A stretch of DNA of 59,138 bases from Rhodobacter sp. (GCA_020251025.1 JADCDI010000021.1:1-59138), one strand, 5' to 3'; positions 30,106 to 40,895 are shown, counted from the first letter of the stretch. Notes: generated from the sequence alone by a model not told the origin. A program made the numbers and translations.

Positions 30106-31446
30106 TCAGGGCAGCAAAGGTGACCAGGCCGGGTCGGACGCCGGACCTTCAGAGGTGACCTTGCGCAGGTTCCGCCCCGAAATGTCGACCGAATACAGGG
30201 CCGGCTCGCCACTGGCACCGGCCCCCTGGCGCGTGAACATGATGACCCGGCCGTTGGGTGCCCAGGTCGGGCCTTCGTCCAGGAAGCTTGCGGTCAGCAG
30301 CCGCTCTTCCGACCCGTCCGTGCGCATCACGCCGATGTGGAAGCGGCCCTTATGCTGCTTGGTGAAGGCGATGTAATCGCCGCGCGGCGACCAGACCGGC
30401 GTGCCGTAGCGGCCCGGCCCGAAGCTGATCCGCACCGGTTCGCCGCCGCCTGCGGACATGATATAAAGCTGCTGCGTGCCCGACCGGTCGCTTTCGAAAA
30501 CGATCTGGCTGCCATCGGGCGAATAGCTGGGCGCGGTTTCGATCGACGGTGCCGATGTCAGCCGCGTCGAGGCCCCGGACTGACCATCCATGGCGTAGAT
30601 GTCGGTGTTTCCGCCCTGTTCCAGCGAAAAGACGATCCTTCGGCCATCTGGCGCATAGCGGGGCGCAAAGGTCATGGTGCCGGGCTGTTCTTCCAGGACC
30701 CGGGACTGGACGCTGCCGATGTCCATCTCGTAGATCCGGGGAAAGCCGCTTTGGAACGAGGTATACAGGATGCGCCCGCCATCGGGCGAAAAGCGCGGGG
30801 CGATGACGATGGTGGAACTGTCTGTCAGATACTGCACATTCGCGCCGTCATAATCCATGATCGCAAGGCGCTTGGCGCGGGCGTCCTTCGGGCCGGATTC
30901 CGAAACATAGACGACGCGGCTGTCGAAATAGCCGCCCTCTCCGGTAATGCGGCTGTAAACCTGATCGGCCACCTTGTGGGCCATCCGCCGCCAGCCCTGG
31001 GCCGAGCCGGCAAACTGCAGCCCCTCGCCCAGCGGCTGGCCGGAAAAGACGTCAAACACCCGGAACTTGACGGAAACGCGGTCGCCGCTGGCGCTGACGG
31101 CCCCCGTGATCAGCGCCTGGGCGTTGATCGCCTTCCAGTCGGCATAGGACACGGCGGCATCAACGCTGGACACCCGGCTGATATGGGCCTCGGCCGGGAT
31201 TTCGCGGAACAGGCCCGTGCCTTCCAGATCGGCGGCAACAACCCGCGCGATATTGCGGGCCAGTTCTTCGGCCCCGGCATTCTCGGCGACAAAGTCCGGC
31301 ACGGCGAAGGGCAGGGGTTCGATCACGCCTTCCTTGAACTCAAGCCGCAATGTCTGGCGTTCTTGTGCCAGCGCAGAGGGTGCATTTCCGATCAACGCCA
31401 TAATGACCAGCACAAGTGCAGGGGCGAGGCTTTTGAAGATGGTCAT
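30106..31446 (-). CDS. tolB: Tol-Pal system beta-propeller protein TolB
   Basis: A 446-residue periplasmic protein. A signal peptide (ending SALA) precedes an N-terminal domain with [21 protein letters not shown] six-bladed propeller follows with repeated motifs such as [47 protein letters not shown] and [14 protein letters not shown]. TolB shuttles between Pal and TolA. The ATG at 31446 overlaps the tolA stop by 4 bp. The length matches the family. Confidence 0.95.
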   Translation of the reverse strand: MTIFKSLAPALVLVIMALIGNAPSALAQERQTLRLEFKEGVIEPLPFAVPDFVAENAGAEELARNIARVVAADLEGTGLFREIPAEAHISRVSSVDAAVSYADWKAINAQALITGAVSASGDRVSVKFRVFDVFSGQPLGEGLQFAGSAQGWRRMAHKVADQVYSRITGEGGYFDSRVVYVSESGPKDARAKRLAIMDYDGANVQYLTDSSTIVIAPRFSPDGGRILYTSFQSGFPRIYEMDIGSVQSRVLEEQPGTMTFAPRYAPDGRRIVFSLEQGGNTDIYAMDGQSGASTRLTSAPSIETAPSYSPDGSQIVFESDRSGTQQLYIMSAGGGEPVRISFGPGRYGTPVWSPRGDYIAFTKQHKGRFHIGVMRTDGSEERLLTASFLDEGPTWAPNGRVIMFTRQGAGASGEPALYSVDISGRNLRKVTSEGPASDPAWSPLLP

Positions 31447-32606
31447 TTGATCCTCATTTTCTCCGGGTTGAATATCATTTCGATGTTTCGCCACTGCTCG
31501 TATTTTTCCGGTGGCAGCGGAAAGCCTTTGGCGCCACAGCGGATGATTGCGCGTCGTGCGGCCTCATAAGCCTGACGCGCAGAGGCTTCGGTCCCGCCTT
31601 CAAAGCCGATCATGCGGATCGAAGCGGTATCGGGAACACCGTTCAAGGCTACTGTCACGCCGACCGTAATGCTGGTCTTCAGGGCATCGCTGGACAGTGT
31701 CCCGACATTCCAGCAGGCCTGCACCGCCACCCGCAGCGCGTCCTTTTCGCCATCCGTCATTGGCGGCCCGGCGTTTTCCACCGTTCCGTCGGTGCCGGCG
31801 GGCGCGGCTTCGGCCTCGGACAGGGCGGCGGCCACGGCATCGGCGATGCTGTTGTCCTGCGGCGCGGGCGCGGCTTCGGCCAAGGCGGTGGCGGCGGGTG
31901 CTTCCGCCTTTGGGGTTTCCGCCGTGCGCGCCGGGGGTTTTGTGCGGGGCCGGGCACTGGATGCCGGGGCCAGCGAGGGCTTGTCTTCGGTTTCCACAGC
32001 CTCGGTGATGATCTGGGTCGTTGCAGCTTCGGGGGCCGCTTTGGGCTTGTCCTCTTCCACCACCTGCGCGTCCGGCGCGGCATCCGGGCTGACCGCAGGC
32101 GTGGGCATCTCTGCCACTTCGGCATCCAGATCCGGCGTCTCGGCCGGAACCGGGGCCACGCGGGGCGCATCCTGGGGCTTTGCCTCGGTGGTATCGGGAA
32201 CCAGAAGGGGCTGGTCGGCATCGGTGACAGGGGCAGGCGGCGCAGGTTCCGCCACCTCTTCGGGGACGGGAAGGGGTTCGATCTGGCTGACGTCCGGCGC
32301 GCTTTCCTGCAGCGGCCCGGGCTGCGCCTCGGGGTCCGGTTCTGTCAGGGGCTTTGCCTCGGGCCGCGGCGAAACGGCCGGATCAAGCACCGGGTCGGCA
32401 GGTTTCGGCTGATCGACAACTGCGGCCACGTCCGGTTTGCCTGCGGCGGCCGCGGCCAGTTCTTCATATTGCCTGGCCGACAGCAGGGAAACCGATGTCA
32501 CGGCCACCTCGGGCACATCGCGGGGCGGCTGAAAGAACCCTCCCACCGCGACCCACAGGATCAGGCCCGCGTGACCTGCGCCCGAGATGATCTGCCCCGT
32601 GTTCAT
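31443..32606 (-). CDS. tolA: Cell envelope integrity protein TolA
   Basis: A 387-residue protein with an N-terminal transmembrane anchor ([15 protein letters not shown]), a very long Pro/Ala/Glu-rich periplasmic spacer (about 45-290), and a C-terminal domain with [20 protein letters not shown] and [16 protein letters not shown] resembling TolA domain III. TolA spans the periplasm and transmits energy from TolQR to Pal. The acidic proline-rich spacer differs from the Lys/Ala helix of enterobacterial TolA, as is usual in alphaproteobacteria. It lies between tolR (12-bp gap) and tolB (4-bp overlap). Confidence 0.9.
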   Translation of the reverse strand: MNTGQIISGAGHAGLILWVAVGGFFQPPRDVPEVAVTSVSLLSARQYEELAAAAAGKPDVAAVVDQPKPADPVLDPAVSPRPEAKPLTEPDPEAQPGPLQESAPDVSQIEPLPVPEEVAEPAPPAPVTDADQPLLVPDTTEAKPQDAPRVAPVPAETPDLDAEVAEMPTPAVSPDAAPDAQVVEEDKPKAAPEAATTQIITEAVETEDKPSLAPASSARPRTKPPARTAETPKAEAPAATALAEAAPAPQDNSIADAVAAALSEAEAAPAGTDGTVENAGPPMTDGEKDALRVAVQACWNVGTLSSDALKTSITVGVTVALNGVPDTASIRMIGFEGGTEASARQAYEAARRAIIRCGAKGFPLPPEKYEQWRNIEMIFNPEKMRIK

Positions 32607-32618
32607 GCCCGCCCGGCC

Positions 32619-33095
32619 TTAGCCGCCATCCGCGCCGAAGTCCGGCCCGTCGGCATCCATCACCATGCCGATATCGCGAAAACCGCCCGCGTTCAGCGCG
32701 CCCATGACCTGGGCCACCCGCTCGTAAGGGACCGACCCGTCGGCGCGCAGGAAAACCTTGGTGCCGGTCCGCTCTGCCGCGATGGCGCGCAGCTTTGGAA
32801 TAAGCTCGCCGTCGGGCGTTTCGGTGGTCTGGATCATCAGACGGCCATCCGCCGTGATGGTGATGGTCAGCGGTTCTTCCTGTTCGGTCGGCAGGGCGGT
32901 GGCTGCGGTTTGCGGCAGTTGCACCGGCACGCCCACGGTCAGCATCGGGGCCGCAACCATGAAGATGACCAAAAGCACCAGCATGACATCGACAAAGGGT
33001 GTGACGTTGATTTCCGACATCGCAGGGCTTTTGCCGCGCCGCCGCCGCCGGCGCCGCCCGCCCCCCGATGCTGCCTTTACGACCCCTGCCACCAT
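32619..33095 (-). CDS. tolR: TolR, ExbD-family proton channel subunit
   Basis: A 158-residue protein with a basic cytoplasmic N-terminus (GGGRRRRRRRGKSP), a single transmembrane helix containing the family's protonatable Asp in INVTPFVDVMLVLLVIFMV, and a periplasmic domain with VFLRADGSVPYERVAQVM. With TolQ it uses the proton gradient to energise TolA. The ATG at 33095 follows the tolQ stop by one base. The N-terminal Arg run is unusually dense but lies in the cytoplasmic tail. Confidence 0.94.
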   Translation of the reverse strand: MVAGVVKAASGGGRRRRRRRGKSPAMSEINVTPFVDVMLVLLVIFMVAAPMLTVGVPVQLPQTAATALPTEQEEPLTITITADGRLMIQTTETPDGELIPKLRAIAAERTGTKVFLRADGSVPYERVAQVMGALNAGGFRDIGMVMDADGPDFGADGG

Positions 33096-33096
33096 G

Positions 33097-33792
33097 TCAG
33101 GCGTCCAGCTGGCGTGACAGGATGGTGGCGAATTCGTCGGCAAACGCCTCGTACCCGCCGATGATCCGTTCGGCATCGGCGTTCAGCTTGTTGTAGAACA
33201 CCACTGCCGGAATGGCGGCGATCAGGCCCACCGCAGTTGCCAGCAGCGCCTCGGCGATGCCGGGGGCCACGACGGCAAGGTTGGTGTTCTGCGAAACCGC
33301 GATCTGCTCGAAGCTGTGCTTGATCCCCCAGACCGTTCCGAACAGGCCGATGAACGGGGCGGTGGACCCCACGGTTGCCAGAAAACTCAGCCCCGAATTC
33401 AGGTTCTCGCTTTCCTTGGCGATGGCGACATCCATCGACCGGTCGATGCGGGCCTGTGCCCCGGCAATCAGACCGCCGTCCTGGCGGTGACTGCGCCGCC
33501 ATTCCAGCATGCCGGCGGCGAAAATCTTTTCGCTCGCCCCGTCCGGCGCGGGCCCGATCCTTTCGTAAAGATCGTCCAGCGGCTCTCCCGACCAGAAGGC
33601 ACCGTCGAAGATGGCCGCCTCGCCCCGCGCCTTGCGGAACTGGATATGCTTCTGGACGATGATCGCCCAGGACCAGAAGGACGAGACAAAAAGCATGATC
33701 ATCACCACCTTGACGGTGAAGGTCGCGCGAAGAAAAAGGGCAACCAGCGAGAAATCAATCTCCTGCGCTGCCGCGAGGGTCTGGGTATCCAT
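33097..33792 (-). CDS. tolQ: TolQ, MotA/TolQ/ExbB proton channel protein
   Basis: A 231-residue inner-membrane protein with three transmembrane segments: the first in FTVKVVMIMLFVSSFWSWAI, the others in ATVGSTAPFIGLFGTVWGI and ATAVGLIAAIPAVVFYN. The latter two carry the conserved TolQ/ExbB motifs lining the channel. It is the first tol gene after ybgC in the usual order ybgC-tolQRAB-pal-cpoB. The ATG at 33792 was chosen, nine residues inside the longest frame, where family similarity starts. Confidence 0.94.
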   Translation of the reverse strand: MDTQTLAAAQEIDFSLVALFLRATFTVKVVMIMLFVSSFWSWAIIVQKHIQFRKARGEAAIFDGAFWSGEPLDDLYERIGPAPDGASEKIFAAGMLEWRRSHRQDGGLIAGAQARIDRSMDVAIAKESENLNSGLSFLATVGSTAPFIGLFGTVWGIKHSFEQIAVSQNTNLAVVAPGIAEALLATAVGLIAAIPAVVFYNKLNADAERIIGGYEAFADEFATILSRQLDA

Positions 33793-33898
33793 CAAGCCTG
33801 CTCGTTTGCCGTGCCGCATCTGATCGCGCGGCTTCTGTCACCGGACTCTACCCGGAAACCAGAGGGAATGCCAACACATCTGCGTCACTCCCGGCGGA

Positions 33899-34294
33899 TC
33901 ATCCCTGTGACAGGCGCTGCCGCAGCCCGGCAGGCAGGCGCACCACGCGCCCGTCGGGGCCCATCGGCACCAATGTCACCCGTGCCGCGAACAGCACCGC
34001 GCCGTCGCGCAGCACCGCCTGATCCAGCACGATCCGCGCGCCCTTTGGCGGCAGGACAGAGGTCGTGACCGTCAGCCAGTCATCAAAGACCGCAGGGCGA
34101 AGATAGTCGGCCTGCAGGTGGCGCACGGCGAACACGATGCCCTCATCCCGGCGCAGCGCCGCCTGATCCACGCCCAGCGCCCGCACCCATTCGCTGCGGC
34201 CGCGTTCGATGAACTTCAGGTAATTGGCATAATAGACGATGCCGGCAAGGTCGGTATCCTCGTAATAAACACGCAAGGACAGGCTGTGGGGCAT
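33899..34294 (-). CDS. ybgC: Acyl-CoA thioesterase YbgC
   Basis: A 131-residue hot-dog thioesterase. The 4-hydroxybenzoyl-CoA thioesterase-type active site is present as DTDLAGIVYYANYLKF with the catalytic Asp, followed by RHLQADYLRPAVFDD. YbgC acts on acyl-CoA or acyl-ACP near the inner membrane and is almost always first in the tol-pal operon. The stop lies 106 bp before tolQ, which may have its own promoter. The length is typical. Confidence 0.93.
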   Translation of the reverse strand: MPHSLSLRVYYEDTDLAGIVYYANYLKFIERGRSEWVRALGVDQAALRRDEGIVFAVRHLQADYLRPAVFDDWLTVTTSVLPPKGARIVLDQAVLRDGAVLFAARVTLVPMGPDGRVVRLPAGLRQRLSQG

Positions 34295-34387
34295 CGGGCA
34301 TCGCCTTGAAACACAGGACTTTCCTATCGTGACGATACGGCCCGGGCAAGGCAGCCTGCGCTGCGGCCGGGCATCATGCCGCCCGCC

Positions 34388-36406
34388 TCAGGCCGCATCG
34401 ACCAGACCGCGCCCGCGCAGCAGCGCCTCTACCCCCGGCATCCGCCCCCGGAAGGCGGTGTAAAGCGCCTCTGCCTCCTGCGAGCCGCCGGCCGACAGGA
34501 TGTGCTGCTCCAGCCGGGCGGCCACGGCGGGGTCAAAGGGGTTGCCCGCCTCCTCAAACGCCTCGAACGCGTCGGCATCCATCACTTCGGACCACATGTA
34601 GCTGTAATAGCCCGCCGAATAGCCGTCGCCCGCGAAGACATGGGCGAAATGGGGCGTGGCGTGGCGCATGCGGATGGCGCGGGGCATGCCGATTTCGGCC
34701 AGCACCCCGGCCTCTCGCGCCACCGGGTCGGCGGGCGGCATTCCTTCGTGAAACGCCAGATCGACAAGGGCCGAGGCCACATATTCCACCGTGGCAAAGC
34801 CCTGGTCAAAGCTGCGGGCCGCCAGAAGCCTGTCCAGCATCGCCCGCGGCATGGGTGTGCCCGTGGCATGATGGCGGGCGTGGCGCGCCAGCACCTCGGG
34901 CACCTCAAGCCAGTGTTCGTAAAGCTGGCTGGGCAGTTCCACAAAATCACTCGCCACCGATGTGCCCGAAATGTAGTCATAGGTCACGTCCGACAGCATC
35001 TGGTGCAGGGCATGGCCGAATTCGTGGAACAGCGTGCGCGCATCGTCATAGGACAAAAGCGCAGGGTCGCCTTTCGCAAAGTTGCACACATTGACCACCA
35101 CGGGAGTTACCGCGCCGCCCAGCTTGCGCTGGCTGCGGATGGCGGAACACCAGGCGCCCGACCGCTTCGATTCCCGCGCAAAGTAGTCGCCAATGAAGAC
35201 GGCCAGGTGTTGGCCGTTCCGCGTCACCTCCCACGCGCGTGCGTCCCCGTGGTAAAGCGGCACGTCCAGCGGGGTGAAGTGCAGCCCGAACAGACGCCCG
35301 GCACAGTCGAACGCGGCGGCGATCATGGCATCGAGCGGCAGGAACGGCTTCAGCGCCGCCTCATCCAGATCAAACTCGGCCTTGCGCCGCTTTTCGGCGT
35401 AGTAACGCCAATCCCACGGCTCCAGCGTATCGTTGATGCCATCGGCCTGCATCATGGCCTGCAACACCGCCGCATCCGCCAGCGCGCGGGCGCGGGCCGG
35501 TTCCCACACGCGCAACAGCAGGTCGCGCACGGCACCCGGATTGCGGGCCATCTCGGTTTCCAGCTTGTACGTGGCGAAATCCGGGTAGCCCAGCAGCGCC
35601 GCGCGTTCCTGCCGCAGGGCCAGCGTTTCGGCGGCGATGGCGCGGTTGTCGTAATCATTCCCGTTCGCCCCGCGCGCCACCCAGGCCTGGCAGGCGCGTT
35701 GCCGCAAATCGCGCCGCGGCGAATACTGCAGGAAGGGCACGATCAGCGACCGGTTCAGCGTGATGACAGGGCCGGGCAACCCCCGCTCTGCCCCCGCCGC
35801 GCGGGCGCTTTCCACCACGAAATCCGGCAGGCCCTGCAGGTCTTCCGGCGCAAGCTCCATGAACCAGGCGCGTTCATCGGCCAAAAGGTTCTGCGTGAAT
35901 TGCGTGCCCAGCACCGCCAGCCGCGCCTGAACCTCGGTCATCCGCGCGGCCCTGTCCCCCTCAAGCTCCGCCCCCGCGCGCACAAAGCGGCGGCGATAGA
36001 GCATCAACACCCGCTCCTGCTCGGCCGTCAGGGCCAGCCTGTCGCGATCCTGCCACAGGGTGTCGATGCGCTGGAACAGGGGGCGGTTGTTCGTGATTTC
36101 GGACGAATAGGCGGCAAGCTTTGGCGCAAGGTCACGCTGCAACGCCTCTCGCGCCGCTGTGCTGTCGGCGCTTGCAACGCTGTAAAAGACGGCTGCCAGC
36201 CGCGAAAGCGTTTCCTCGCACATTTCCAGCGCCTCGATGGTATTGGCAAAGGTCGGCGCGGCGGGGTCTTCCGCGATGGCGGCGATGGCCGCCCGCGCCT
36301 CGGCCAGGCCCTGGTCAAGGGCGGGGGCGAAATCTTCGTCGCGGATGGCGTCGAAGGGGGGCAAGCCGAACGGCGCGGTCCAGGGGGCAAGCAAGGGATT
36401 GGTCAT
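34388..36406 (-). CDS. M3-family zinc metallopeptidase (oligopeptidase A/Dcp type)
   Basis: A 672-residue peptidase. The zinc site is FHEFGHALHQML (about residue 460), and the third ligand is probably the Glu in a downstream helix. The N-terminus MTNPLLAPWTAPFGLPPFDA matches the oligopeptidase A/dipeptidyl carboxypeptidase group, as does the late AGDGYSAGYYSYMWSEVMDA. No signal peptide is seen, so it is cytoplasmic and should degrade short peptides, including cleaved signal peptides. It is flanked by ybgC and an ABC permease on the same strand but with non-overlapping gaps. OpdA versus Dcp cannot be settled by eye. Confidence 0.9.
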   Translation of the reverse strand: MTNPLLAPWTAPFGLPPFDAIRDEDFAPALDQGLAEARAAIAAIAEDPAAPTFANTIEALEMCEETLSRLAAVFYSVASADSTAAREALQRDLAPKLAAYSSEITNNRPLFQRIDTLWQDRDRLALTAEQERVLMLYRRRFVRAGAELEGDRAARMTEVQARLAVLGTQFTQNLLADERAWFMELAPEDLQGLPDFVVESARAAGAERGLPGPVITLNRSLIVPFLQYSPRRDLRQRACQAWVARGANGNDYDNRAIAAETLALRQERAALLGYPDFATYKLETEMARNPGAVRDLLLRVWEPARARALADAAVLQAMMQADGINDTLEPWDWRYYAEKRRKAEFDLDEAALKPFLPLDAMIAAAFDCAGRLFGLHFTPLDVPLYHGDARAWEVTRNGQHLAVFIGDYFARESKRSGAWCSAIRSQRKLGGAVTPVVVNVCNFAKGDPALLSYDDARTLFHEFGHALHQMLSDVTYDYISGTSVASDFVELPSQLYEHWLEVPEVLARHARHHATGTPMPRAMLDRLLAARSFDQGFATVEYVASALVDLAFHEGMPPADPVAREAGVLAEIGMPRAIRMRHATPHFAHVFAGDGYSAGYYSYMWSEVMDADAFEAFEEAGNPFDPAVAARLEQHILSAGGSQEAEALYTAFRGRMPGVEALLRGRGLVDAA

Positions 36407-36496
36407 CGGCGCATCTCCTTTGCGCGCAGCCTAGGGGCCGCCCCGGCAAAGGTCCACCCGCCTGCGGTCCGCCCCGGTTCACATGGCCGTGCTGCC

Positions 36497-37294
36497 CTAT
36501 CGCTGCTCTGGCCCGCGCATCCGCCGTTCCAGCCGCCGCAGGGCCAGCGACAGGGTGATCGTCATCGTCAGATAGACCAGGGCCACCACGTTATACGTCT
36601 CGAAGTAGCGAAAGTTGCCCGCCGCCGTGACCTTGCCAAGCTGGGTGATGTCGCTGACCCCCAGCACCGAGACAAGGCTGGAATCCTTGACCATCGCCAC
36701 GAAATCATTGCCAAGCGGCGGCAGGATGGTGCGGAAGGCCTGGGGAAAGATGATGTGGCGGAACCGCTGCCGGCCGTTCAGGCCCAGCGCCTGCGCCGCC
36801 TCGATCTGGCCCCGGTCCACCGACAGCAGCCCGGCGCGGAATACTTCGGCCAGAAAGGCGGAATAGGCGATGGCCAGCGCAATGATCGCCCGCCACAGCA
36901 GCGGAAAGTCGCGCGTCTGCCACGGGTCAATGCCAAGCGAAGAGGTCATCCAGTTCCAGGCCGCGACCATGGCGGGGGCCAGAACGAAGGCCACATAAAG
37001 CAAAAGAACGATGATCGGGATACCCCGGATCACCTCGACATAAACCTGCGCGATCTGGCGCAGCATGATGCTGCGCGACAGGGCGGCCAGTGCCAGCGCC
37101 AGACCCAGCGCCGAGGCCAGCGCAAAGCTGACCACCGTCACGAAAACGGTGATGCCGATGCCCTTGACCAGCGTGCGCAGCACCTGGGCGTAAAGCTCGT
37201 TCGCCACGACAAGCCAGAACAGATACAGCCCCACCCCCGCAAGGAGGAGGAGCCAGTACGGAAAATCGCTGTCCTGATCAGGGGGGCGGTTCAT
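36497..37294 (-). CDS. Amino-acid ABC transporter permease
   Basis: A 265-residue inner-membrane protein of the HisM/GltK (polar amino acid) type with about five transmembrane helices. The cytoplasmic coupling loop reads EAAQALGLNGRQRFRHIIFP, typical of His/Glu/Arg permeases, and is followed by LPPLGNDFVAMVKDSSLVSV. It follows the binding-protein gene by 38 bp. No ATP-binding subunit lies nearby, so it must borrow one or the gene lies elsewhere. Substrate cannot be inferred. Confidence 0.9.
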   Translation of the reverse strand: MNRPPDQDSDFPYWLLLLAGVGLYLFWLVVANELYAQVLRTLVKGIGITVFVTVVSFALASALGLALALAALSRSIMLRQIAQVYVEVIRGIPIIVLLLYVAFVLAPAMVAAWNWMTSSLGIDPWQTRDFPLLWRAIIALAIAYSAFLAEVFRAGLLSVDRGQIEAAQALGLNGRQRFRHIIFPQAFRTILPPLGNDFVAMVKDSSLVSVLGVSDITQLGKVTAAGNFRYFETYNVVALVYLTMTITLSLALRRLERRMRGPEQR

Positions 37295-37332
37295 TGCAGT
37301 GGCCCCGGTTCAGGCCCGGGGCCTGCCGGGCG

Positions 37333-38124
37333 TCATTCGCCCATCTTGAAATCAAGGAACCACTTGGTGTTCAGCGCATCGATCGTGCCATCGGCCTTCA
37401 TCGCCGCAATTCCGGCATTGATCGGGGCCACAAGGTCGGACCCCCTGGGAAAGATGAAGCCGAAATCCTCGGTCCCCAGCTTTTCGCCGATGATCTTCAG
37501 CCCGCCATCGGATGCCGCGACATAGCCCGCGCCCGCCGTGCCGTCGGTCAGCACCAGATCGACATCGCCCGCCCGCAGGGCCTGCACGGTGGCGCCAAAG
37601 GTTTCGAACAGCTTGATGCGCGGGTTCGCCTCGTTCCCGTCCAGCACCTCGTAGACGCCGACATAAAAGGGCGTGGTGCCGGGCTGGGCGGCCATCAGCA
37701 AGTCCGGGTTCGCGGCAAAGCCGGCCTTGTCGGCAAAGCGCGTCTCGTCGCCGCGCACCATCATCACCATTTCAGACCGCATGTAGGCGTCCGAGAAATC
37801 GACCTTCTCCTTGCGGTCATCGCGGATGGTGATGCCGGTCATGCCGATATCGAACTGGCCTTCCGACACGGCGGGGATCATCGCATCCCAACTGATGTTT
37901 TCATACTTGACCGTGAAGTTCAGGCGTTTGGCCAGATCCGCCATCGCATCATATTCCCAGCCGATGGCCGCGCCGCTGGCCGGATCGACGAACTGCAGGG
38001 GCGGATAGGCGTTTTCGGTCACAACGACCACCTCGCGCCCGCCAAGGTCGGGCAGGTCCTGTGCGGTGGCAACGGTGGCGGCAAGGGCAAGGCCAAGGCT
38101 GGCAAGGGCGGCGGAAAATTTCAT
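37333..38124 (-). CDS. Amino-acid ABC transporter substrate-binding protein
   Basis: A 263-residue periplasmic protein. The signal peptide ([17 protein letters not shown]) starts at the ATG at 38124. The solute-binding family 3 fold is shown by [53 protein letters not shown] and [12 protein letters not shown]. It captures a polar amino acid for the downstream permease. The two genes form an operon. A different gene (moeB-like) ends 34 bp upstream on the same strand. Confidence 0.9.
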   Translation of the reverse strand: MKFSAALASLGLALAATVATAQDLPDLGGREVVVVTENAYPPLQFVDPASGAAIGWEYDAMADLAKRLNFTVKYENISWDAMIPAVSEGQFDIGMTGITIRDDRKEKVDFSDAYMRSEMVMMVRGDETRFADKAGFAANPDLLMAAQPGTTPFYVGVYEVLDGNEANPRIKLFETFGATVQALRAGDVDLVLTDGTAGAGYVAASDGGLKIIGEKLGTEDFGFIFPRGSDLVAPINAGIAAMKADGTIDALNTKWFLDFKMGE

Positions 38125-38158
38125 CTGGTTCTCCCGGTTCAAGATCATGCGGTGTAGA

Positions 38159-39229
38159 TTACGGTGTGCTCGCAGGCGCTGTCCAGTCGCTGGCGCGGGC
38201 CTGCCCGCAGACCGGGCAATCGGCCCGCCTGCGCAGCGTGACAGACCGGTTTTCGCCATGCAGACCGTCGAACAGCAACAGCCGCCCGCGCAGACTGTCC
38301 CCGGCACCGGTCAGGAATTTCACCGCTTCCAGCGCCATCATGCTGCCCAGAACGCCCGGCAGGGGGGCCGCAACCCCGGCCTCGGCGCAGGACGGCACCA
38401 TTCCCGGCGCGGGCCGCAGGGGAAAGACACATTCATAGCATGGCCCGCCGCCTGCGGGATGATACAGGCTGATCTGCCCTTCCCATTGCGTGATGGCCGC
38501 CGCGATCAGCGGCTTTGCCAGGGCAACCGCCGTGCGGTTCGCCAGATAGCGGGTGTCGAAATTGTCGGACCCGTCCAGGATCAGGTCATAACCGGCAAAG
38601 AGGTCTGCCGCGACCGCGCTGTCCAGCCTGCGCCGATAGGGGCGCACCTCGATGAAAGGGTTAAGGGCGCGCATCGCATCGCTGGCCGACTGCACCTTGG
38701 GCCAGCCGATCCGGGCATCGGTATGGATGACCTGGCGCTGCAGGTTGGATGTCTCGACCAGGTCGTCGTCGATGACACCGATGGTGCCTGCGCCGGATGC
38801 GGCCAGGTACAACAGTGCCGGGGCCCCCAGCCCGCCCGCCCCGATCACCAGCACCCTGGCATCCTTCAGCCGCCGCTGTCCCGGCCCGCCGATTTCGCGC
38901 AGCAGGATGTGGCGCGCATAACGGTCCAGCTCGGCCGGGCGGAAGGCCTGTGTGGCCGGGACAACCGGCCTGGGCAGCGCGCGCTGGCGCAGACGGCCAA
39001 GCCCGGCCCGGTAGGCGGCAATCACCGCCGCAGCCAGGCCAAGCGTCAGCCAGACCTGCGCCGACCCGCCCGTTGCCAGGCGCAGCGGATGCCCGTCAGG
39101 CAGCACAAGGTGTTCGATAACCACCAGGACCCACAACACCGCGATCAGGATAAGCCGCTGGCGGCGCGGCACCTTCATCAGCACGCCGATGCCCCAGATC
39201 ACGGCGGCAAGGCCCAGAACAAACAGCAT
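38159..39229 (-). CDS. moeB: MoeB/ThiF-family adenylyltransferase with N-terminal membrane helices
   Basis: A 356-residue E1-like enzyme. Residues about 1-75 contain two or three hydrophobic helices, which are not part of the soluble MoeB core. The core then has [20 protein letters not shown] (GAGGLG 130-135), [14 protein letters not shown], and zinc-binding Cys pairs CYEC (264-267) and CPVC (338-341). It should adenylate the C-terminal glycine of a sulfur carrier such as MoaD or ThiS. The ATG shares one base with the dut stop (TGATG). MoeB, ThiF and HesA cannot be told apart confidently. Confidence 0.82.
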   Translation of the reverse strand: MLFVLGLAAVIWGIGVLMKVPRRQRLILIAVLWVLVVIEHLVLPDGHPLRLATGGSAQVWLTLGLAAAVIAAYRAGLGRLRQRALPRPVVPATQAFRPAELDRYARHILLREIGGPGQRRLKDARVLVIGAGGLGAPALLYLAASGAGTIGVIDDDLVETSNLQRQVIHTDARIGWPKVQSASDAMRALNPFIEVRPYRRRLDSAVAADLFAGYDLILDGSDNFDTRYLANRTAVALAKPLIAAAITQWEGQISLYHPAGGGPCYECVFPLRPAPGMVPSCAEAGVAAPLPGVLGSMMALEAVKFLTGAGDSLRGRLLLFDGLHGENRSVTLRRRADCPVCGQARASDWTAPASTP

Positions 39230-39705
39230 CAGCCCCGCCCGGTGGAGCCAAAGCCACCCTCGCCCCGCGCCGTACCGCTTAGCCCCGCCACCGTTTCGAA
39301 CCGGGCCTGAACCACCGGGGCGACGATCAGCTGCGCAATGCGGTCGCCGTGACGGATCGTATAGGGTTCGTCCCCCAGATTGATCAGCAGCACACCCAGG
39401 GGACCGCGATAGTCACTGTCGATGGTGCCGGGCGTGTTGGGCAGCGTGATGCCGTGTTTCAGGGCAAGACCGGACCGGGGGCGGATCTGCACCTCGAAGC
39501 CTGCGGGAATCTCCATCCGCAGCCCGGTCGGCACAATCGCCCGGTGCATGGGATCCAGGATGAACCCCGCCCGGCGGTCCCGGGGCCTGAGGTTGGCCCG
39601 GATATCCGCCCCTGCGGCCCCCGCCGTTTCATAAGACGGCAGGCCAAGGCCGGCATCTGCCCAGGGTTCCCACAGAAGGCGCAGGACCGGCGCGGTTCCG
39701 CTCAT
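39229..39705 (-). CDS. dut: dUTP diphosphatase
   Basis: A 158-residue trimeric dUTPase with the five conserved motifs: AGAADIRAN-like, [35 protein letters not shown] and the C-terminal [11 protein letters not shown]. It hydrolyses dUTP to dUMP, keeping uracil out of DNA and supplying thymidylate synthesis. The ATG at 39705 overlaps the coaBC stop (ATGA) and its stop overlaps the next gene by one base. The coaBC-dut pairing is very common in proteobacteria. Confidence 0.96.
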   Translation of the reverse strand: MSGTAPVLRLLWEPWADAGLGLPSYETAGAAGADIRANLRPRDRRAGFILDPMHRAIVPTGLRMEIPAGFEVQIRPRSGLALKHGITLPNTPGTIDSDYRGPLGVLLINLGDEPYTIRHGDRIAQLIVAPVVQARFETVAGLSGTARGEGGFGSTGRG

Positions 39706-40895
39706 GTCAGCGCCCGGGATATCATGTCGGCCAGCCGACGCGCGACGGCGTCCTTGGTCATGCGCGGCCAGGTTTCGGTGCCGGTGGCGGTGATCAGCGT
39801 TACCACAGTGTCGGTTCCGCCCATGATGCCCGTCTCGGGGCGCACATCATTGGCGATGATCCAGTCGCAGCCCTTGCGCGCCCGCTTTTGTGCCGCATGG
39901 GCGATGACATCATCGGTTTCGGCGGCGAACCCCACGACAAGCTGCGGCCGGGGCTTGCCTTGCGCGACGGTTGCCAGAATATCGGGGTTCTCGGCAAGGT
40001 GCAGCCCGGGCGGCGCGCCTGTGGCGGTCTTCTTCATCTTGCGGTCGCTGGCGTTCCGGACCCGCCAGTCTGCCACCGCCGCCGCGAAGACAGCCGCGTC
40101 GGCAGGCAGGGCCGCCGTGACGGCTGCCAGCATCTCCTGCGCCGTCTGCACCGGAATGACCGTGACCCCGCCGGGCGGCGGAACGCTGGCCGGGCCGGTG
40201 ATGAAGCTGACGCGCGCGCCCAGCGCCGCCAGCGCCCGCGCTATCGCCGTGCCCTGCGCCCCCGACGAGCGGTTGGCAATGTAGCGGACCGGATCAATCG
40301 GCTCGTGCGTGGGGCCAGAGGTGACCAGAACATGTTTTCCGCGCAGCGGCCCTTCGGCCAGCGCCGCCTCGATTGCCGCAACAATCTCTGGCGGTTCGGC
40401 CATGCGGCCCGGCCCGAATTCACCGCAGGCCATGTCGCCCGTGCCGGGGCCTGCGGTCAGCACGCCATCCCCGGCCAGCGTCGCCAGATTGCGCTGCGTC
40501 GCCGGATGGGTCCACATGCGCACATTCATCGCCGGCGCGATCAGAACCCGCGTGTCGGTCGCCAAAAGCAGGGTTGATGCCAGATCATCGGCCCGGCCCT
40601 GCGCCATCTTCGCCATCAGGTCCGCCGTCGCCGGCGCAACCACGATCAGATCCGCGCTTCGCGAAAGCTGGATGTGCCCCATTTCGGCCTCGTCCGTCAG
40701 GTCGAAAAGATCGGTATACACCCTGGCACCGGCCAGCGCGGCGACCGACAGCGGGGTGACGAATTCGGTGCCGGCGCGCGTCAGAACGGGCGTCACCGAC
40801 GCGCACCGCTCTTTGATCCGGCGGATCAGATCAAGCGCCTTGTAGGCGGCAATGCCGCCGCCGATGATCAGAAGAATGCGCTTGCCCGCCAGCAT
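39702..40895 (-). CDS. coaBC: Bifunctional phosphopantothenoylcysteine decarboxylase/synthetase
   Basis: A 397-residue fusion. The N-terminal CoaC flavoprotein domain holds [17 protein letters not shown], the PAMNVRMW substrate loop and the active-site Cys in [16 protein letters not shown]. The CoaB half holds [20 protein letters not shown] and the catalytic lysine in [13 protein letters not shown]. It carries out two steps from 4'-phosphopantothenate towards CoA. The ATG at 40895 gives the normal length. It overlaps dut by 4 bp. Confidence 0.95.
   Translation of the reverse strand: MLAGKRILLIIGGGIAAYKALDLIRRIKERCASVTPVLTRAGTEFVTPLSVAALAGARVYTDLFDLTDEAEMGHIQLSRSADLIVVAPATADLMAKMAQGRADDLASTLLLATDTRVLIAPAMNVRMWTHPATQRNLATLAGDGVLTAGPGTGDMACGEFGPGRMAEPPEIVAAIEAALAEGPLRGKHVLVTSGPTHEPIDPVRYIANRSSGAQGTAIARALAALGARVSFITGPASVPPPGGVTVIPVQTAQEMLAAVTAALPADAAVFAAAVADWRVRNASDRKMKKTATGAPPGLHLAENPDILATVAQGKPRPQLVVGFAAETDDVIAHAAQKRARKGCDWIIANDVRPETGIMGGTDTVVTLITATGTETWPRMTKDAVARRLADMISRALT

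Noticed and set aside
34376-37525. A 1049-codon plus-strand open frame
   Set aside because: It lies antisense to the M3 peptidase and ABC permease, has no family motifs and is rich in Arg/Gln/His, as expected for the complement of high-GC coding DNA.
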